Positions 16,752 through 25,340 of a stretch of DNA of 64,000 bases are shown piece by piece. Below the pieces are notes generated by a model that did not search any database, was not told where the DNA came from, and saw nothing but the letters and a program-made list of their open reading frames with translations. Where the stretch lies: contig NZ_RJKR01000010.1 in NCBI RefSeq assembly GCF_003752025.1, positions 211,732-275,731 on the forward strand, in the 5' to 3' direction. Source of the stretch: Curtobacterium sp. PhB115 (lineage in GTDB: Bacteria; Actinomycetota; Actinomycetes; Actinomycetales; Microbacteriaceae). Numbering within the stretch: position 1 is the first letter of the stretch; each line of letters starts with the position of its first letter. The translations under genes and the position numbers were made by a program.

Positions 16752-18023
16752 TCAGGCGCGTACTGCCGCCGCGAGCGCACCTTCCAGCACGTCCTCCTCG
16801 ATGATCGGGATCCCGTACTGCCGCGCCTTGCGGGCCTTCCCCGAGAGGCTGTCCGCGTCCGCCGCGATCAACACGGTCGTCTTCTTCGTGACGTTCGGGG
16901 CTGTCCGGATGCCGAGTCGAGCGAGGTCTGCCTCGATCTCGCTCCGGCTGCGTCGCATGTCGCCGGTGAGCGTCACGATGCTGTTCTCGTCGAGGTCGAT
17001 CGCGCCGGCTGCATCCTCCGAGTCCTCGATGTGGGCCGCCGAGAACGAGTTCGCTCCCATCCTCGCTGGCTGTCGGCTGTGGACCGCACGCTCGAGCTCG
17101 TCGTTGGACACGCCGAGGAGACGAGCAACCCGTTCCAACTGCATGTGGTCCTGGATCGACAGCACGCCGTCGGCCCACACGGCGTCGACGAGGTCGCCGA
17201 AGTACTGCTGGTGCAGGGCCGCCCGCATCGGGGCGCCGAGCCCGAACTCCGCGGCGAACTCGTTGACTTGTTCGGCGTCCGTCGCCGCGAGCATGTCGCC
17301 GGAGACCGCCCTGTCCAGGACTGCCGCGTAGAGCAGCGCTCCGGTGTTGCCCTCCAGTGCCGGCAGGAAGTCCGTCGCACGGTCGACCCGACTGCGTTCA
17401 GCGGTCGCGCCGCCGCGGCGACGTGCGGTCCACTGCTGGTCGGTGCCCAGGACACCCGGCCACTGCAGCCTCGTTGCGGCTTCGCCCCACGTTCCCCACC
17501 GCGGATCGTGCGGTGCGGAACTGATGTAGGCGCCGAGGAGCTGCGCGGTGGCGCGCGCGTCCGCGAGCGCCTCGTGGGCGTCGACGAGATCGATGTCGTA
17601 CGCGCTGCAGCAGTCGGCGAGCTTCCGGCCGGATCCGGGCAGGAACTCCTGCGCGAGCCGCATCGTGCAGAGCGCGGTGCTCGCCTGCTTGAACGGCGAG
17701 CGATGGCCGAGTCGTTCGAACTCAGCGTGGAGGAAGCGCGCCTCGAAGGCGGCGTTGTGCGCGACCACGACTCGGCCACGAAGACGATCTACGAGATCAC
17801 CGGCGATGTCGGCGAAGGCGGGCGCCCCGACCATGTCGGCACCGCGGAGCTGGTGGATGTGCACCGGCCCGAGGTCGCGCCCCGGGTTCACGACGGTCTC
17901 GAACGAGCGCTCGATCGCCCCGTCGGGTGCCACGTGCACGATGCCGATCTCGATCACTCGATGCCCGTACGACGGGGCGAGCCCGGTCGTCTCGAGGTCG
18001 ATGACGGCGTACCCGTTGTGCAT
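16752..18023 (-). CDS. DEDD 3'-5' exonuclease with TerB-like middle region and C-terminal BRCT domain
   Basis: This is a 423-residue DnaQ-like exonuclease. Exo I is YAVIDLETTGL (Asp9, Glu11), Exo II VVAHNAAFEARFL, and Exo III HEALADARA. The middle (about 245-330) includes AVWADGVLSIQDHMQLERVA, which resembles TerB-type helical domains. The C-terminal 75 residues (SIVTLTGDMRRSRSEIEADL, then KKTTVLIAADADSLSGKARK) form a BRCT domain of the DNA-ligase type. ATG 18023 is chosen because AAAGGA lies nine bases upstream and the exonuclease core begins there; a longer frame reaches 18086. BRCT-linked exonucleases of this kind are frequent in Actinobacteria and thought to act in repair. It lies in an island rich in nucleases, with two small genes upstream on the same strand. 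Confidence 0.82.
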   Translation of the reverse strand: MHNGYAVIDLETTGLAPSYGHRVIEIGIVHVAPDGAIERSFETVVNPGRDLGPVHIHQLRGADMVGAPAFADIAGDLVDRLRGRVVVAHNAAFEARFLHAEFERLGHRSPFKQASTALCTMRLAQEFLPGSGRKLADCCSAYDIDLVDAHEALADARATAQLLGAYISSAPHDPRWGTWGEAATRLQWPGVLGTDQQWTARRRGGATAERSRVDRATDFLPALEGNTGALLYAAVLDRAVSGDMLAATDAEQVNEFAAEFGLGAPMRAALHQQYFGDLVDAVWADGVLSIQDHMQLERVARLLGVSNDELERAVHSRQPARMGANSFSAAHIEDSEDAAGAIDLDENSIVTLTGDMRRSRSEIEADLARLGIRTAPNVTKKTTVLIAADADSLSGKARKARQYGIPIIEEDVLEGALAAAVRA

Positions 18024-18123
18024 CCCCAGTCCTTTCTCGCCCGCCGCAGTCGTCACGGCGTACCCCACGATCCTCGTGCCGGCCACCGACGTCGCGCGAG
18101 CGCCTCTTCGAGGGACGACGACC

Positions 18124-18537
18124 TCACGCGCACATGTCGCAGACTCCGCTGAGCGGCATCACGCTTCCACACACCGGACACAGCGCGGCTTCTCGTTGTC
18201 TTCCACCGGCTGCGTCCCCCGTGCTGCGGAGACTGTGGACGGGGTGGGACACCCCCCAGAGACCGGAGCCACGTCCGCTCGGCCACCGCTCGACGTCGCC
18301 GACGCGGCTGACGATCTCGTCCTCCGACCGGAACCCGTTCGTGTAGCCGGACGCGATCTGCAGCGCAGGCCCGCCATCCGCTCGCACGGCCTTGATGTAG
18401 CTCGAGGTCTCGGAGTAGCCCTCGAGATCGAGGCCTGCCATGAGCTCCGCGATGAAACGGTGGTTCTCGAGTGGAACGCGGTGCGCGCGCAGGGCGTCCT
18501 CGAGCGACTGGTAGCGAGATCCGCCGCCAGCGCTCAT
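18124..18537 (-). CDS. Small unknown protein with C-terminal zinc ribbon
   Basis: This is a 137-residue protein with no recognised family. The N-terminal two thirds (SRYQSLEDALRAHRVPLEN, ELMAGLDLEGYSETSSYIK) look like a compact alpha/beta domain. The C-terminus ends in a C2C2 zinc ribbon (CPVCGSVMPLSGVCDMCA). The ATG at 18537 overlaps the stop of the preceding minus-strand gene in an ATGA arrangement (18534-18537), so the two are translated together. Because of this coupling I reject the much longer frame extending to 18969. Zinc ribbons recur in this island (also at 20429-21598 and 37267-37773), which hints at, but does not prove, a shared system. Confidence 0.65.
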   Translation of the reverse strand: MSAGGGSRYQSLEDALRAHRVPLENHRFIAELMAGLDLEGYSETSSYIKAVRADGGPALQIASGYTNGFRSEDEIVSRVGDVERWPSGRGSGLWGVSHPVHSLRSTGDAAGGRQREAALCPVCGSVMPLSGVCDMCA

Positions 18538-19049
18538 CGGGTCGTCCCTCGCTCGGCGCCGACGAGTGTCAGACGGATCCGACGCGGTGTGGACACGCTC
18601 GCGACCGTCCGCGCGTCGTCCTCGCGGCTCCGCAGCAGCGCGACGAGGTCGTCCACGAAGCGCTGGTTTGCCGCACGACGGGCCTCTGCATCGGTCGCAG
18701 TCGGGGTCGGCGTCTCGACGGGTTGAGCGTCGGGTGCGGCTGTCGGCGCGAAGAGCTTGATCCGTCGGACTTCCTTGAGTCCAGCGTGCAGCAGTGCATC
18801 GATCAGCGCATCGGTGTCGGCCGCAGCGGTGTTGGTGAAGGTCAGGTCCAACCGACCGGTCCGCGTGTCGAAGGAGAGCTGGCTGACGGACCCGTTGCGG
18901 CGCCGCTTGTAGGCAAGGTGGCCGATGTCGTCGGTGGTGAGCACCCGCTCTCGACCGCCGATGATCCACGACGAGAACCGAGATCGCGCCCGCAGCGTGC
19001 AGACGTGCCCGTCGAACTCGATGTCCACTCCGTCAGCAACGACCAGCAT
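18534..19049 (-). CDS. Unknown protein with an N-terminal PH-like (DUF4429-type) beta domain
   Basis: This is a 171-residue protein. Residues 1-85 (LVVADGVDIEFDGHVCTLRA, then DIGHLAYKRRRNGSVSQLSF) resemble the small PH-like beta domain often found in actinobacterial DUF4429/SHOCT proteins. A Thr/Pro linker (PVETPTPTATDAEARR) leads into a short helical C-terminal segment (QRFVDDLVALLRSR). The ATG at 19049 is preferred over a GTG at 19055 because AAGGAG ends five bases before the ATG and would overlap the GTG. It is coupled by four bases to the zinc-ribbon gene and diverges from the HNH nuclease gene. Function unknown; the family assignment is tentative. Confidence 0.6.
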   Translation of the reverse strand: MLVVADGVDIEFDGHVCTLRARSRFSSWIIGGRERVLTTDDIGHLAYKRRRNGSVSQLSFDTRTGRLDLTFTNTAAADTDALIDALLHAGLKEVRRIKLFAPTAAPDAQPVETPTPTATDAEARRAANQRFVDDLVALLRSREDDARTVASVSTPRRIRLTLVGAERGTTR

Positions 19050-19087
19050 GGCCACTCCTTCCGCCCCGAACGGGGAGTCCGTTGTCG

Positions 19088-19101
19088 GTGCTGTTCAGCA
19101 C
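19088..19101. promoter_or_regulatory. Inverted repeat in the divergent promoter region
   Basis: A perfect 6-bp inverted repeat (GTGCTG-TT-CAGCAC) sits between two divergent genes (starts at 19049 and 19139). An AATAAT hexamer directly follows at 19102-19107 and could be a -10 for the plus-strand gene, although a good -35 is missing. It could be an operator. Confidence 0.3.
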
Positions 19102-19138
19102 AATAATGGAGGAGCCCTCAACACCTTGGAGCACAACC

Positions 19139-20374
19139 GTGAGCAGAGCCCGTGACCGACGCGAGCGCAACTCCTCCGACCGAGGAGACCAGACGTTCGG
19201 ATTCGGTTTCGGGTCGGACGAGCCGGCGCAGCCGACCTCGCCGTACCCCGGACCACCGCTGACCCGACCAGGGTTCGGCGAGCCGTTCCCGTCGGCGGCG
19301 CCGCGGCGACGTCGACGCCGCTGGCCCTGGTTCGTTGGAGGGGCCGCCGCGCTGCTCGTCGTCCTCGGTGTGATCGGCTCACTCGCTCCCGAGCCGACGA
19401 CGGCTGCACTCCCGACGGGGTCGACCTCTGCGACGACGACACCGACGCCGACGCCGACGCCGACCGCGACGATCACGCCGACTCCCACCCCGGAACCCGG
19501 AACCGCCCTCGCGGCCCTCGCCGGACTGACGGTGAAGGGCAAGGCAGCAGCAACCGGTTACGAGCGCGCGGCCTTCGGCACCGCCTGGGCGGACGTCGAC
19601 GGCAACGGTTGCGACACCCGGGGTGACATCCTCACCCGCGACCTGACCGACACGGTGCTCGACGGCACGTGTGAGGTCACGTCGGGCACGCTGGTGTCCC
19701 CGTACACCGCGGTCTCGATGCACTTCATGCGCGGGTGGGAGACCTCGGCCGAGGTCCAGATCGACCACGTCGTTCCGCTCGCGAACGCCTGGCGCACGGG
19801 TGCGTACGCATGGTCGGCGACGCAGCGAGAGGCCTTCGCGAACGATCCGCTCAACCTCTTCGCGGTCGACGGCCCGTCCAACCAGCAGAAGAGCGACGGC
19901 GACGCCGCGACCTGGCTCCCTGCCAACAAGTCGTTCCGCTGCGTCTACGTCGCGCACCAGGTCGCGGTGAAGGCGAAGTACGACCTCTCGCTCGCACCGG
20001 CCGAACGCGATGCGATCGCGCGGATCCTCGCCGCGTGCCCGACCCAGACCATGCCGACGGAGTCGTCGATCGACGTCCGCTCGGTCGTCCCGACGTCGAC
20101 GGCCTCGCCCTCGGCCGAACAGGCCCGGGCCGAAGCAGACCGGAAGGCGGAGGCCGCGGCCGCAGCAGCGACGGCGGCGCAGGAGAAGGCAGCTGCGGAC
20201 GCAGCCGCCGACGCAGCTGCCCAGCAGGAGGCTCCCGCAGCACCTGCAGCTGGGACAGCGTTCTACGCGAACTGCGACGCAGTCCGCGCCGCCGGGGCGG
20301 CGCCGATCCACGCGGGCGATCCGGGGTACTCGCGCAAGCTCGACCGCGATGGGGACGGTGTCGGCTGCGAGTAG
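19139..20374 (+). CDS. Membrane-anchored HNH nuclease (DUF1524/GmrSD-C type) with excalibur calcium-binding domain
   Basis: This is a 411-residue protein predicted to sit in the membrane with its nuclease outside. Residues 1-60 are polar and include TFGFGFGSDEP. A membrane helix follows RRRRRRWPW (about 65-85: FVGGAAALLVVLGVIGSL), then a Thr/Pro spacer. The nuclease domain has the DHVVPLANAW and NDPLNLFAV...NQQKSD signatures of DUF1524-like HNH enzymes. An Ala-rich coiled linker leads to an excalibur domain (FYANCDAVRAAGAAPIHAGD...DRDGDGVGCE). GTG 19139 is preferred because TTGGAG lies seven bases upstream; ATG 19106 has no site. It converges with the GTPase operon, and a bidirectional hairpin lies between. 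Its FGFGF motif also occurs in proteins of that operon. Secreted DNase activity is inferred. Confidence 0.78.
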   Translation: MSRARDRRERNSSDRGDQTFGFGFGSDEPAQPTSPYPGPPLTRPGFGEPFPSAAPRRRRRRWPWFVGGAAALLVVLGVIGSLAPEPTTAALPTGSTSATTTPTPTPTPTATITPTPTPEPGTALAALAGLTVKGKAAATGYERAAFGTAWADVDGNGCDTRGDILTRDLTDTVLDGTCEVTSGTLVSPYTAVSMHFMRGWETSAEVQIDHVVPLANAWRTGAYAWSATQREAFANDPLNLFAVDGPSNQQKSDGDAATWLPANKSFRCVYVAHQVAVKAKYDLSLAPAERDAIARILAACPTQTMPTESSIDVRSVVPTSTASPSAEQARAEADRKAEAAAAAATAAQEKAAADAAADAAAQQEAPAAPAAGTAFYANCDAVRAAGAAPIHAGDPGYSRKLDRDGDGVGCE

Positions 20375-20390
20375 CGACCGACATCGGACT

Positions 20391-20422
20391 GGAGGCGCGG
20401 TGCCAGCTGACACCGCGCCTCC
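20391..20422. terminator. Bidirectional hairpin terminator between convergent genes
   Basis: A perfect 12-bp stem (GGAGGCGCGGTG paired with CACCGCGCCTCC) around an 8-base loop lies between the HNH gene (+) and the GTPase gene (-). It belongs to a repeated palindrome family with outer arms GGACTGGAGGC / GCCTCCCGTCC that is seen again elsewhere in the window. There is no long T tract, which is common in high-GC actinobacteria. Confidence 0.65.
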
Positions 20423-20428
20423 CGTCCG

Positions 20429-21598
20429 TCACTGCGCGAGCAGGACACCCCGTGACTGGAGCACCCACTTGAGTGGGTCCACCGTCCGGTAGGGCGAGAT
20501 CCCGAACCGGCTGAGCGTGTCGCCGTCCGGCGAATCACCGAGGACCGACACCGCGAAGAAGCGGTGGTCGACACCACGACCGGCGTTCGCCTGGTCGAGG
20601 GTGTACACGAACCCGGATGCACCGAGCGTGAACAACAGGCTCCGGACCTCGAGGCTGAGGAGCTCGCTGTCCTCCTTGTCGAACGCACCGGTGTCGAGAC
20701 TCGGGTCCCGCTGCATCGCCGAACCCGGGTTCGACATGATCGCCTTCCAGTCGACGTCGTCGACGTCGCGGAGGGCTTGCAGCGCGTCGAACTTGGAGAC
20801 GATCACGCCGAGACGCGTCGAAGAATCGCCCATCAGCCGGAGCAGGTTGCCGAGCACCACCTTCGGGTCGCCGCCCGTCGTGAGCTGCGGTGGGACGAGG
20901 TCACGGAGTCGCTCGCGGATCTCGCTGATCTGCAGCGGGTCGAACATGAAGAACACGGCGTCCGCGTGGCGCAGGAAGGAGAGGTTCTGCGCGTCCGCAG
21001 ACGCGTTCTCCATCTCCTCGCCAGCGACGTCGCGGATGACGAGGTACCGCAGCGCACCGTTGATGATCCCGAGACGGAAGATCATCGGATCCCGCTGGTA
21101 CGAGTTCGCGGTGTCGGCTCGTGGCGTCGGCGCGATGATGCCGAGCTCCTCGTAGAGGGGCCGTTCGTACACGCTCGTGTACACGTCGCGGGTCCGTTCG
21201 TTGCCGTAGTCGACCGAGGAGTTCACATGGGCCAGGAGGTGCCCGAGCTGCTGGACCGCGACGGCGATGTAGAACGACTTCCCCGTCGCCCGCGCGCCGT
21301 TCATCGCGACCGTCGTGACCTCCGCCTCGCGCCAACCCGGCAGGAGGCCGTAGTGGCAGATCCAGCACACCTCGGACTGGGCGCTGCCGCACCGCCCGCA
21401 GAACGATGAGTCCCTGGGGGTCCAACGACGTGGAGCGTTCTCCGGCTTCACCTCGACGTTGACGAAGCCGGATGAGACCGGCCCTCCGAGGTACGCCGAC
21501 GCCACCACGTCGTGTGCCTTCTCGCACGACGGGTTCTGGCACATCCACATCCGGCGGTCCTCCGGGAGGTGCTGGAAACAGCTGGGGCACGCGGTCAT
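20429..21598 (-). CDS. Zinc-ribbon P-loop GTPase, double-GTPase-2 (DO-GTPase2) type
   Basis: This is a 389-residue GTPase-like protein and the last gene of the nine-gene operon. Two zinc ribbons come first (C4-x2-C7...C20-x4-C25; C67-x2-C70...C78-x2-C81). The G motifs are all visible: G1 GARATGKS (101-108), G3 DVAGE (Asp190-Gly193) and G4 SKFD (268-271). The order matches the DO-GTPase2 family, which comparative genomics links to predicted prokaryotic conflict/immunity systems with GAP1 proteins. The role here, a regulatory switch for the cluster, is inferred. The ATG overlaps the preceding vWA gene by 4 bases (ATGA). The zinc ribbons may recruit partners. No membrane segment is seen, so it should be cytosolic. 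Confidence 0.75.
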   Translation of the reverse strand: MTACPSCFQHLPEDRRMWMCQNPSCEKAHDVVASAYLGGPVSSGFVNVEVKPENAPRRWTPRDSSFCGRCGSAQSEVCWICHYGLLPGWREAEVTTVAMNGARATGKSFYIAVAVQQLGHLLAHVNSSVDYGNERTRDVYTSVYERPLYEELGIIAPTPRADTANSYQRDPMIFRLGIINGALRYLVIRDVAGEEMENASADAQNLSFLRHADAVFFMFDPLQISEIRERLRDLVPPQLTTGGDPKVVLGNLLRLMGDSSTRLGVIVSKFDALQALRDVDDVDWKAIMSNPGSAMQRDPSLDTGAFDKEDSELLSLEVRSLLFTLGASGFVYTLDQANAGRGVDHRFFAVSVLGDSPDGDTLSRFGISPYRTVDPLKWVLQSRGVLLAQ

Positions 21599-22590
21599 GC
21601 GGAGACCTCCTCGCCCGCGGCGGCGAGGCCGCGGAGCAGTGATTCGACGACGGCTCGGAACTCGGCAGGGGCCGCGCCGAGCCGTTCAGGGATGTGAGCG
21701 CCGTCCACGATCGGTTCGATGACGGTGGCGGCGGTGTCCACTCCAGCGACGGTCGCCGCGGACCGCGCGAGGAGCAGTACTGTGTGCGCGCCCGGCGTGG
21801 ACACCGCGGACGGTTCGTCGGTCACGCAGACGAGGACACGCGTACGGCCGTCCGAAGCCGGGGGCGCGGCGACGCCTCGGAAGTCGGCGGTCGATCCGAG
21901 GGTCCGTCGGTCCGGCAGGGAGCGGAGCGCCGGGACGATCAGTGAGGGGTCCGCCTCCGACTGCCAGTCCACCCGTTGGTCGACGAGTGCGACCGGCAGC
22001 GTCGAGCCCTTCGGGACCAGCGCATCGAGTCCGGCGATCATCTCGATGACGGCACCGACGGCGCCGTCCCGGTACCGCGCGGCCATCGAGGCGGATGCGT
22101 CCACGGCGATCGCGAGTTCGCGTGACGGAGCCGTCGACGGCGAAGCGTTCTCCGCGGCCCTCGCTGCTGCGCGTGTGGCGGCCGCGACGTCGGTGAGTTC
22201 GGCTTCACGGACGACGGCGACCGAGCCGACGACGATGCGGTCGCCCGCGGGTTCGACGAGGAGCAGGTCACGGTGACGCAGACCGGCGACGTCGATCGGT
22301 CCGATGACGACGCGCTCGGGTTCCCCGCCGGCTGCCTCGCGCTCGACTGTGAGTCCGATCGACGCGCCGACGGCGAACTCCGTCGCACCGATCGGCACGA
22401 CACGCAACACCGCCGCGTCCGACAGCCTTGGTACGACGAGGAGTCCGGGTCGCGGCGCGATCGAGTGGACGGCGCGGCCGGTCGGGACGAGTACGACGTC
22501 GGCCGAGCCTGCGGTCGACATGGCCGCGGCCCGGAACGGGCCCGCGGTGATGGTGACCGAGCGATCACCGTCGAGCATGTACGTGGGCAT
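21595..22590 (-). CDS. Cytoplasmic von Willebrand factor A (vWA) domain protein
   Basis: This is a 331-residue protein with no signal peptide. Residues 1-130 form a beta-rich domain (MPTYMLDGDRSVTITAGPFR...VLVPTGRAVHS). The vWA domain starts near 158 with the metal-ion-dependent adhesion motif in LAIAVDASASM (D164-x-S166-x-S168). Downstream acidic/threonine positions fit an intact MIDAS (GSTADFRG, VCVTDEP). vWA proteins usually mediate Mg-dependent protein contacts. This one sits between the GAP1-like protein (1-base overlap) and the GTPase (4-base overlap), so it likely bridges them. The operon also encodes a second, exported vWA protein. Function beyond scaffolding is unknown. Confidence 0.75.
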   Translation of the reverse strand: MPTYMLDGDRSVTITAGPFRAAAMSTAGSADVVLVPTGRAVHSIAPRPGLLVVPRLSDAAVLRVVPIGATEFAVGASIGLTVEREAAGGEPERVVIGPIDVAGLRHRDLLLVEPAGDRIVVGSVAVVREAELTDVAAATRAAARAAENASPSTAPSRELAIAVDASASMAARYRDGAVGAVIEMIAGLDALVPKGSTLPVALVDQRVDWQSEADPSLIVPALRSLPDRRTLGSTADFRGVAAPPASDGRTRVLVCVTDEPSAVSTPGAHTVLLLARSAATVAGVDTAATVIEPIVDGAHIPERLGAAPAEFRAVVESLLRGLAAAGEEVSA

Positions 22591-25340
22591 CAGTTGACCT
22601 CGTTCCGGCCGAACCGGCCGAGGAGGCCGCTCCGGGTCTTCGTGGGTTGCGCATCGCCGAGCCAGCGGGCGAACAACCGCCGCGCGGTCTCGTCGCCTTG
22701 CTGCGTCCGTGTGGTGGTGGGGTCTGGAAGGGTCAGTTCGTCGGCGAGCCGGGCTGCGCGCTCCACTGCATCGGGAACGTCCGCTGGGCGAGCATCGAAG
22801 AGCGTCTCAGCGAGGACGCGTGCGACGCTGCGTCCGGCCGGTCCGCCGAGCCGGAGGCGACTCACGTTCCAGAGCGAGTTGCCGAGCGGTACAGGCTCGA
22901 CCAGTTCCGACTCCACCCTGAGGAAGAGCTCGAGCAGACGGCCGATGTCAGCACCCGGCAACACGCCCTCCGCGACGACTGCGTCGAGCACCGATCGCAC
23001 GCCGGCGGCGCTCGCACCGATCGCGAGGTTCTCGGCCACGGTGGACGCGACGTCGTTGACCGGCACGACGGACGAAACAGCTCGGATGGCGACCGCAGCG
23101 ACGATCGGGTCTGCGATCTCGGGGATCGGATCGAGGTCGTCGGCGGCAGGTCCGCTGGATGCGAGCGCGCTGAGGATCTCGTCCACCTGTCGAGTCGCAG
23201 GACCGTCCGCTGCCGCGACCGTCTCGCGGCTGATCCGGATGAGCTGCTGTGTCGCTGCTCGGACCCGACCGAGTGGAGCCGCTCTGACCAGCTGCTCCGG
23301 CAGCGGCAACCCCACGAGTTCGTCCAGGCCTGCGGAGTCACGAGCCGCGCCGAGCGCTCGCGCGACGACCCAGTCGGGAACCGCGACCTGGAACCGCCAG
23401 GTCTCGGTCACCTGCTCGGGCGTCCATGCCGCCCCCTGGACGAGCGCTTCGTGCGCTCGTGTGAGGCCGACGTTCAAGGACGTCCTCGGCTGGCTCCGGT
23501 CGGCGCGGACGACGTCCACGAACGCCAGGTGCCGGACCCCCTCGACGGCGGTCGCATTGCCACTGCGGCACGCAGAGATGACCCGCTCCCGATCGAGGGG
23601 CGCGAGGAGGCCGTCCGCGCGGGGGGCGACCGGGTCACTGCCTGAGAACAACCAGGCCAGGACCGGGCCGATCAGGACGTTGCCCACGACCCGGTGCTGT
23701 ACCTCGGGCATCGAGGCGGTCACGTCCCGTGCCAGCGCGCGCACCCCCGGCCCGACAGGGCCCGTCCGCTCGACCAGACCGTGTCCCTCACCACCGACCA
23801 GCACCGGGGCGACGAGCGTCTCCATGATCCGCTCCGCCGGACTCAGCACGTTCTCCTCGACCAGCGGCAGTCCGACCCCGTCCATCAGGTCGAGGAGGTG
23901 CAGGACCTCCACAGCGGCGCTCACGAGCGGTTCTCCGGCGGCCGGCGGCGCGGAGCTGAGACGCTCCAGCCACTCGACGAGGACCGCGTCGGCGCGCTGG
24001 CGGAGGCTGGCGTCCGCGGCGTCGCGTGCTGCCGCCGGGATCGGCACCGGCCCGGTTCGTGCCAACCACGAGCGGTCCTCGAGCGCACGTTCGACGTACG
24101 CCCGCGCAGCGAGTCTGGGCAACAAGAGCGCTCCGCCGTCGGCAGCGTCGGCTTGTGCGAACGCTTCCGCGGTGGTCGTCCCGAAGCGGCCCCGGAGCCT
24201 CGCTGCCGTGGCGGCCCACAACTCCGGTTGGTCACTGAGCCGGGCGGGCGAGTGCTCGGCGAGCACGAGCGCTGCCTCGTCCGCCGCGTCGACCAGTTCT
24301 CCGTTCCCCAACGCTTCGCCCTGTGCGGCCACCACCATCGCGAGCGGCCATTCGGGAGCAAGCCCGACGTCACCGACCGCGTCGGCGACCTCGTCCACGG
24401 CGCGGAGGGCGCCGAGCGCGAGGCCCGAGTCCGCCAACGCGACCTGCGCGAGGACCGACCAGTTGGAAGCCGGGACGGTCGTGCCCGTGGAGAGCTCGTG
24501 TGGACTTCCTCCGGGATCGCCGAGCGATGGCTCGGCCTGGTCGTCGATCAGGACGAGGTCGCGCCGGTCACCGATCGCGTCCACATCGGACCGCGGAACG
24601 GCGACGAGGTGCAGACCGCGGCTCATCGCTCCGTCGAGATCGGTGGCGCGTTCGAAGAGGGAGAACGCGAACCCGCGGCTCGTGCCCGCAGACATGAACA
24701 GGCTGACTGCTGCTGCCCACAGCGCGGAGGTCTCCGGAGCATCAGTGGCGAGCACGACGGTCGGACCTCCGGACAGTGCGTCGCGGACAGCGTCCAGCAG
24801 GACCGCGAACACACCGATCCGCCACGTCGACGGATCCGACAGGAAGGCGACGACCGCTCCTGGCCCGACAGTTCCTTCGCCGAGCACCGGGTTGCCGCCG
24901 GCAGTGGAGGTCACGACCTGCTGTTGCCCGAAGGGCGCGAGCCAGTCCGACCGCCACGCGAGTGCCGGTCGGATCGTCGGGGTCGCCGACATCGGCAGCC
25001 GGTCGAGGACGACGTGCGAGAAGACGTTGCCCGGCCGCCCCGTGCCGTCGGAACCGGCCTGCGCCGCGTGCCAGTACGCCCACGAGGAACCGATGCCGGT
25101 CGGCGCGTAGGTGAAGCGACGGGCGAACCCGTCGACCTGCGCCGGAGTGGGGAACTGCGGAAGCGGGTCGACCGCCCCGAACGCGGTGACGATCCGCGAC
25201 CGGAGCGCGTCGAGTTCGATCGTGGTCAGCTCGCCGACGGTCTCCTTGACCTGCCACCCGCCGGGCGCGGTGCCGTCGTCGAACGAGGCGTAGGTGAACT
25301 GCGCCCACCGCTCGGCTCGGTGGCGCGACTCAGCGCCCAC
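22590..25340 (-). CDS. GTPase-associated protein 1 (GAP1-N2-like), large cytoplasmic protein
   Basis: This is a large protein of about 916 residues. Its N-terminus (RWAQFTYASFDDGTAPGGWQ, VKETVGELTTIELDALRSRI, then FARRFTYAP, GIGSSWAYWHAAQAGSDGTG and NVFSHVVLDR) matches my recollection of the GAP1-N2 domain of proteins partnered with double-GTPases in predicted conflict systems. The remaining 700 residues are helical, Leu/Ala/Asp-rich and lack recognisable catalytic motifs. GTG 25340 is chosen because GGGGA lies upstream, just before the conserved segment; a GTG at 25361 lacks any site. It overlaps the fn3-like gene by 11 bases and the vWA gene by one base. It may be the scaffold or effector regulator of the GTPase. 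The family name is moderately certain and the biochemical role unknown. Confidence 0.65.
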   Translation of the reverse strand: MGAESRHRAERWAQFTYASFDDGTAPGGWQVKETVGELTTIELDALRSRIVTAFGAVDPLPQFPTPAQVDGFARRFTYAPTGIGSSWAYWHAAQAGSDGTGRPGNVFSHVVLDRLPMSATPTIRPALAWRSDWLAPFGQQQVVTSTAGGNPVLGEGTVGPGAVVAFLSDPSTWRIGVFAVLLDAVRDALSGGPTVVLATDAPETSALWAAAVSLFMSAGTSRGFAFSLFERATDLDGAMSRGLHLVAVPRSDVDAIGDRRDLVLIDDQAEPSLGDPGGSPHELSTGTTVPASNWSVLAQVALADSGLALGALRAVDEVADAVGDVGLAPEWPLAMVVAAQGEALGNGELVDAADEAALVLAEHSPARLSDQPELWAATAARLRGRFGTTTAEAFAQADAADGGALLLPRLAARAYVERALEDRSWLARTGPVPIPAAARDAADASLRQRADAVLVEWLERLSSAPPAAGEPLVSAAVEVLHLLDLMDGVGLPLVEENVLSPAERIMETLVAPVLVGGEGHGLVERTGPVGPGVRALARDVTASMPEVQHRVVGNVLIGPVLAWLFSGSDPVAPRADGLLAPLDRERVISACRSGNATAVEGVRHLAFVDVVRADRSQPRTSLNVGLTRAHEALVQGAAWTPEQVTETWRFQVAVPDWVVARALGAARDSAGLDELVGLPLPEQLVRAAPLGRVRAATQQLIRISRETVAAADGPATRQVDEILSALASSGPAADDLDPIPEIADPIVAAVAIRAVSSVVPVNDVASTVAENLAIGASAAGVRSVLDAVVAEGVLPGADIGRLLELFLRVESELVEPVPLGNSLWNVSRLRLGGPAGRSVARVLAETLFDARPADVPDAVERAARLADELTLPDPTTTRTQQGDETARRLFARWLGDAQPTKTRSGLLGRFGRNEVN

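Noticed and set aside
18541..18969. Longer N-terminus for the small zinc-ribbon protein
   Set aside because: The extension is Arg-rich antisense-like sequence overlapping the upstream gene; the ATGA overlap supports the start at 18537.
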